Assembly: GCF_002939385.1 (NCBI RefSeq)
Contig: NZ_MULI01000004.1
Coordinates: 62,001-126,000 of the forward strand
Direction: 5' to 3'
Length of the DNA stretch: 64,000 nt
Source: Streptomyces sp. MH60
Lineage (GTDB): Bacteria; Actinomycetota; Actinomycetes; Streptomycetales; Streptomycetaceae
Under the pieces are notes generated by a model. It was given only the letters and a program-made list of their open reading frames with translations, did no database searches and was not told the origin of the DNA. The translations under genes and the position numbers were made by a program. Position 1 is the first letter of the stretch, and the number at the start of each line of letters is the position of its first letter. Positions 60,428 to 64,000 of the stretch are shown piece after piece.

Positions 60428-61456
60428 CTAGCGGTGGGCGCTCACGCTCGTCCGGAACCGGCGGCGGTACTCCGTCGGGGTCGTGTCGAGTCTGCGGCGG
60501 AAGGCTCTGACCAGGGTGTCGACGGTGCCGAAACCGCAGGCGGAGGCGACGCGTTCCAGGGTCGCGTCGGTGGATTCGAGCTGCTGGCGTGCCGCTTCCA
60601 CACGTGCCGACTCGACGTAGGCGTACGGGGTCGTGCCGAGTTCGGTCTTGAAGATGCGGGTGAGCTGCCGGTCGCTGACGTGGGCGTGGTCCGCGAGTTC
60701 GGCGACGGTGAGCGGTGCGGCGATGTTGCGCATGATGTGGTGGCGGAGGTCCTCGACGCGCCGGGTGGTGGCGACCTGCTCCAGCGGGACGCTGAACTGG
60801 CTCTGCCCACTGGGCCGTTTCAGGTACATCACCAGCTGCCGGGCCACCCGCAGCGCCACCGCCTCGCCGAGGTCGTCGGCGACGAGGGCCAGGGAGAGGT
60901 CGAGGCAGGAGCTGATGCCCGCGCCGGTCCACACGTCGCCCTCGCGGATGAAGATCGGGTCGGCGTCGACCTCGACGTCCGGATGCTCGTCGGCGAGCTG
61001 CCGCGCGGTCGACCAGTGCGTGGTGGCGCGCTTGCCGTCGAGCAGCCCGGCGGCGGCCAGCACATGCGCCCCGACGCAGACGGAGGTGACCCGCCGGGTC
61101 CGTGCCGCGAGGCGCCGCACCCACTCGACCACGACGGGGTCGGTGAGCGCCCGGACCCGGCGCCGGCCGTCGATCTCGACCGCGCCGGGCACGATCAGGG
61201 TGTCGATCCGCCGCCCGGACAGGTCGTCGAAGGTGGCGTCGGGCAGGACGCGGACACCCGCGGCGGTGGTGACCGGGTCCGTGGTCCCGGCGGCCAGGAC
61301 CACCTCGTAGCCCGCCGCGTCCTCCGTCTCGCGCCGCGCGAGGGAGAACACCTCCGGGGGTCCGGTGACGTCGAGCAGGTCGACGCCCTCGAAGAGCACG
61401 ACGACGATCAGTCGTCCGACGGAGTTCACGGGTATCTCCCACGGTCGCGCGGTCAT
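60428..61456 (-). CDS. GlxA-type regulator (DJ-1/PfpI domain + AraC HTH)
   Basis: The protein has 342 residues. The N-terminal DJ-1/PfpI domain (LIVVVLFEGVDLLDVTGPPEVFSLA; nucleophile-elbow Cys in SVCVGAHVLAAAGLLDG) is followed by an AraC HTH (about 235-330; LADHAHVSDRQLTRIFKTELGTTPYAYVESARV, ACGFGTVDTLVRAFRRRLDTTPTEYRRRF). GlxA-like proteins sense small metabolites. It is divergent from an isochorismatase-like gene, which is its probable target. The start is the ATG at 61456; dyad ATGTCGG/CCGACAT surrounds the promoter. Confidence 0.92.
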   Translation of the reverse strand: MTARPWEIPVNSVGRLIVVVLFEGVDLLDVTGPPEVFSLARRETEDAAGYEVVLAAGTTDPVTTAAGVRVLPDATFDDLSGRRIDTLIVPGAVEIDGRRRVRALTDPVVVEWVRRLAARTRRVTSVCVGAHVLAAAGLLDGKRATTHWSTARQLADEHPDVEVDADPIFIREGDVWTGAGISSCLDLSLALVADDLGEAVALRVARQLVMYLKRPSGQSQFSVPLEQVATTRRVEDLRHHIMRNIAAPLTVAELADHAHVSDRQLTRIFKTELGTTPYAYVESARVEAARQQLESTDATLERVASACGFGTVDTLVRAFRRRLDTTPTEYRRRFRTSVSAHR

Positions 61457-61491
61457 GTCGGTATCTGCAGGTTAGACGACATTGCCGACAT
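61455..61491. promoter_or_regulatory. ATGTCGG...CCGACAT dyad in a divergent promoter
   Basis: The arms lie at 61455-61461 and 61485-61491, 23 bases apart, with a further ATGTCG half-site (minus strand) between them. They flank the space between the GlxA-type gene start and the hydrolase gene; probable regulator sites. Confidence 0.5.
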
Positions 61492-61567
61492 CGCATGACC
61501 GGCCCTAGCGTCGTAGCCGCGGGTCGATCAGTCACCGCACCGCCCCGAACGACACCAGGGAGTTCCC

Positions 61568-62158
61568 ATGCCCAGAACCACGCTGCGCCGCCTCAGCGGG
61601 CTCGACGACACCCCCGCCAAGCTCGCTGACTCCACGCTGGTCCTCGTCGACTACCAGAACACCTACACGACCGGCGTGATGGAACTCGACGGCTGGCAGG
61701 CCGCGCTGGACGCGGGCGCCCGGCTGCTGGCCCGCGCCCGCCGGGAAGGCGCCAAGGTCATCCACGTCGTCCACGACGGCGGCGAGGGCAGCCCGTACGA
61801 CCTCCGGGCCGAGATCGGGCAGATCCACCCGAGCGTCGCACCGGCCGACGGCGAACCCGTCGTCACCAAGAAGGCGCCCGACTCGTTCTTCGGCACCGAC
61901 CTCGGTGAGCACGTCGACGCGGCCGGCAACAACGACCTCGTCGTCGTCGGCTTCATGACCCACATGTGTGTGGCCTTCACCGCCCAGGGCGCCTTCCTGC
62001 GCGGCAACCGCCCCACGGTCGTCGCCGACGCCTGCGCCACCCGCGCGCTGCCGGTCGCGGACACCGAACTCGACGCCCACCAGGTGCACCACAGCGCCCT
62101 CGCCACCGTCGCCGACATGTACGGCGTCGTCGTACCGTCGCAGGAGTCCCTCGGCTAG
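61568..62158 (+). CDS. Isochorismatase-like cysteine hydrolase
   Basis: This 196-residue enzyme has the catalytic triad of the family: Asp28 (LVLVDYQN), Lys101 or 102 (VTKKAPDSFF) and Cys134 in GFMTHMCVAFTA. It cleaves amides such as nicotinamide or biuret-type substrates, or vinyl ethers; the exact substrate is unclear. The ATG at 61568 has cagggagtt upstream. Its divergent partner is a GlxA-type regulator, which often controls amidase genes. Confidence 0.92.
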   Translation: MPRTTLRRLSGLDDTPAKLADSTLVLVDYQNTYTTGVMELDGWQAALDAGARLLARARREGAKVIHVVHDGGEGSPYDLRAEIGQIHPSVAPADGEPVVTKKAPDSFFGTDLGEHVDAAGNNDLVVVGFMTHMCVAFTAQGAFLRGNRPTVVADACATRALPVADTELDAHQVHHSALATVADMYGVVVPSQESLG

Positions 62159-62226
62159 GAGCGCCGGGGCCCTCCTCGGCCCCGGTCCGGGCCAACTTTT
62201 CTGTTCGATTTATCGTCTTCGCACGT

Positions 62227-63930
62227 GTGTCCATACCGGGCACCCCCGACGACGCCGAACGGAACCCCCCGACCGTGGCCCCTGCCGAACTCACCGTCCT
62301 CCGGCCCGAACGGCGTCGGGACAGACGTCCGAGCGACGCCCTGCGCGACTTCGGACACCGGCATCGCGTGCCGCTGCTCGCCACGTTGCCCACCATCCCG
62401 CTGTACGTGGTGTGGTGGGCGCTTCTCGCCACGGGCGGCGGTGACCTCGCCGCGCAGGAGGCGTGGGCGGACTTCGTCTCGCGGCACGGGGGTTCGGCGT
62501 ACGGGCTGTTCTGGTACGGCGGGGCGCACACCGCCAACTACAGCGTCTTCTCACCGTACTTGATGGCACTGGTGGGCGTGCGCACGGTCACGGTCGTGTC
62601 CGGTCTCGCCGCCTCCTGGCTGGCGGCCGTGCTGATGGCGCGGTGCGGGGTGCGACGGCCCGGGTGGCCCGCGCTGCTCGCCTCCCTCGCGCTGTGGTGC
62701 GACGTCGCCTCGGGCCGGACCACCTTCGCGCTCGGCATCGCCCTCGCGCTGGCCGCCTGCGTGCCGCTGGTGCGGGAGCGGCGGCTGTGGCTCGCCGCCG
62801 GGTACGCGGCGCTCGCCACGATGGCGTCACCGGTGGCCGGGCTGTTCCTGGCCGTCGTGGGGGCGGCCTTCCTGCTGGTACGGGACTGGCGGCGGGCCCT
62901 CGTGCTGCTCATACCCCCGGCCGCCGTCGTCGGGGTGACCACGCTGTTCTTCCCCTTCACCGGGGAGCAGCCCATGCCGGCGGGCCGCATATGGCCGCCG
63001 GTCCTGCTCGGCCTCGCCGTCACCGTGCTGGCCCCGCGTACCTGGCGGGTCGCCCGGTGGAGCGGGGCCGTCTACGCGCTCGGGACCGTGCTGACGTATC
63101 TGATCGCCTCGCCGGTCGGCACCAACGTCGAGCGGTTCGCGGAGCTGTTCGCGCCCGCCGTGCTGCTGGCCGCGCTGCTCTCCGCTCCTCCCGCGCTCAC
63201 CGCGGCGCGGTCGCGGCGGCTGCTGTCGGGGCTGCTGGCCGGCGCGCTCGTCTACTCCGCCGGGTGGGTGGGCAAGAAGACCGTCGACGATCTGAAGGTG
63301 TCCACCGTCGTCCCGGCCTGGGCGGCGAACGCGGACGGTGTCGTGGGCGCCCTGAAGGGGCTCGGCGCCGACCGGACGCGGGTGGAGGTGGTGCCCGCCC
63401 GCAACCACCGCGAGGCCACCCTGCTCGCGCCGCACGTCAACCTGGCCCGCGGCTGGAACCGGCAGCTGGACGTGGAACGCGGGCGCCTCTTCTACGACGG
63501 CACCTTCTCCGCGGCCACCTACCGGGAGTGGCTGGACCGCTGGGCGGTGGGCTTCGTCGTCCTCCCGGCCGGCAAGCCGGACGGCCCCGCCGAGGCCGAG
63601 GCGGCGCTGGTGCGGGACCCGGAGCTGCGGCCCGAGTGGCTGGAGCCCGTCTGGCGGGACGCGCACTGGCAGGTCTACCGGGTGCGGGACGCCGTACCGC
63701 TCGCCTCCGCGCCCGGCACCGTCGTGACCACCTCCCCCGCCGACCTCGTCCTGCGGGTGGCGAGGCCCGGCGCGGTGACCGTGCGGGTCGCCTGGTCGCC
63801 GTGGCTGCGCAGCGACGGCGGGTGCCTCGCGCAGGAGGGCGAGTTCACCCGGCTGACCGTGGAGGCGCCGGGCGAGTACCGGATCAGCTCCCGGTACGGT
63901 CCTTCGCCGGGGCCGGGGGACCGCTGCTGA
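62227..63930 (+). CDS. Large integral membrane protein, GT-C/MFS-like
   Basis: This protein of about 567 residues has eight to ten membrane helices. A conserved Streptomyces pattern GGAHTANYSVFSPYLMALVG occurs in the first loop, and an extracytoplasmic C-terminal domain of about 230 residues follows (VVPARNHREATLLAPHVNLARGWNRQ). The topology recalls GT-C glycosyltransferases, but I do not see a confirmed DxE-type catalytic motif, and database labels for relatives vary. The start is uncertain: the GTG at 62227 lacks a ribosome site, and an AT-rich promoter lies just upstream, so a leaderless transcript is possible. Confidence 0.75.
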   Translation: MSIPGTPDDAERNPPTVAPAELTVLRPERRRDRRPSDALRDFGHRHRVPLLATLPTIPLYVVWWALLATGGGDLAAQEAWADFVSRHGGSAYGLFWYGGAHTANYSVFSPYLMALVGVRTVTVVSGLAASWLAAVLMARCGVRRPGWPALLASLALWCDVASGRTTFALGIALALAACVPLVRERRLWLAAGYAALATMASPVAGLFLAVVGAAFLLVRDWRRALVLLIPPAAVVGVTTLFFPFTGEQPMPAGRIWPPVLLGLAVTVLAPRTWRVARWSGAVYALGTVLTYLIASPVGTNVERFAELFAPAVLLAALLSAPPALTAARSRRLLSGLLAGALVYSAGWVGKKTVDDLKVSTVVPAWAANADGVVGALKGLGADRTRVEVVPARNHREATLLAPHVNLARGWNRQLDVERGRLFYDGTFSAATYREWLDRWAVGFVVLPAGKPDGPAEAEAALVRDPELRPEWLEPVWRDAHWQVYRVRDAVPLASAPGTVVTTSPADLVLRVARPGAVTVRVAWSPWLRSDGGCLAQEGEFTRLTVEAPGEYRISSRYGPSPGPGDRC

Positions 63931-64000
63931 CGTCCGCCGCCGGTTCCGCGGCCGTCCTGGCCGCCGCCACCGCCGTGACCGTCCTGGCCCGCGGGCCCTG
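63927..64000 (+). CDS. Start of a following gene (partial, membrane/secretory N-terminus)
   Basis: In-frame codons after a CTG at 63927 read MTSAAGSAAVLAAATAVTVL, a hydrophobic start. The CTG sits in CTGA across the previous stop and has ggggga 7 bases upstream. A GTG at 63975 is an alternative start. Only 74 bases are available, so product and start remain uncertain. Confidence 0.35.
   Translation, partial: MTSAAGSAAVLAAATAVTVLARGP

Overview
This 64 kb window is very GC-rich, with strong G/C third-position bias, frequent GTG starts, many 4-bp stop/start overlaps and typical actinobacterial protein families. It fits a Streptomyces chromosome, most likely core rather than arm. Several gene neighbourhoods match what I know of S. 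coelicolor/S. lividans: the xlnB-axeA xylan pair, the Nif3-zinc ribbon-RNase H/phosphatase operon (also syntenic in Mycobacterium) and an SCO2322-type gene in a B12-linked operon. I see no rRNA, tRNA, CRISPR array or intact transposon.

Layout. 1-5.2 kb: the N-terminal part of a SARP regulator, a site-2-type protease, an F420-NADP reductase, an MFS exporter and small conserved proteins. 5.3-7 kb: methionine aminopeptidase and an iron-box-controlled heme oxygenase. 8.2-12.5 kb: an iron-uptake operon efeO-efeB-efeU plus a lipoprotein, also behind iron boxes. 12.5-18.6 kb: a primase/polymerase-like protein, TetR and LuxR regulators, an Rsm22-type methyltransferase, a serine hydrolase and a Bcr/CflA exporter. 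18.8-24 kb: an oxidoreductase, a Tat-exported PhoD-family phosphatase, an SDR, an NTF2-like protein, DoxX and MazG-like proteins. 24.1-26.2 kb: acetylxylan esterase and GH11 xylanase with near-identical xylan-binding domains. 26.4-27.5 kb: a small accessory spot holding a wrecked LLM oxidoreductase and an OGG-fold protein, beside the RNase P RNA gene (27.5-27.96 kb).

27.9-35.7 kb: EamA transporter/AraC regulator, MerR regulator with a clear operator, YaaA, KDPG aldolase, and the RNase H-phosphatase/zinc ribbon/Nif3 operon. 35.9-49.1 kb: an unknown beta-rich protein, a MaoC-type dehydratase, an ABC exporter followed by a two-component system, two MFS exporters (one with a fused C-terminal beta-sandwich), a methyltransferase, a cell-wall amidase and two membrane proteins. 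49.1-53.2 kb: a glycosyltransferase/methyltransferase/alpha-toroid operon divergent from a KstR-like regulator, with a KstR-type box between them. 54.0-59.9 kb: a cobalamin riboswitch followed by five overlapping genes. These are two surface-anchored proteins that together resemble the two halves of transcobalamin/intrinsic factor, then the T, fused ATPase and S components of an ECF transporter. 60-64 kb: a VOC protein, a GlxA-type regulator divergent from an isochorismatase-like hydrolase, a large membrane protein and the start of another gene.

The most interesting system is the riboswitch-controlled 54-60 kb operon, which I read as a cell-surface B12 capture and import machine. Other points worth checking are three apparent CTG starts in CTGA overlaps, the rnpB/transporter overlap, the KstR box and several short tandem-repeat tracts in promoters.
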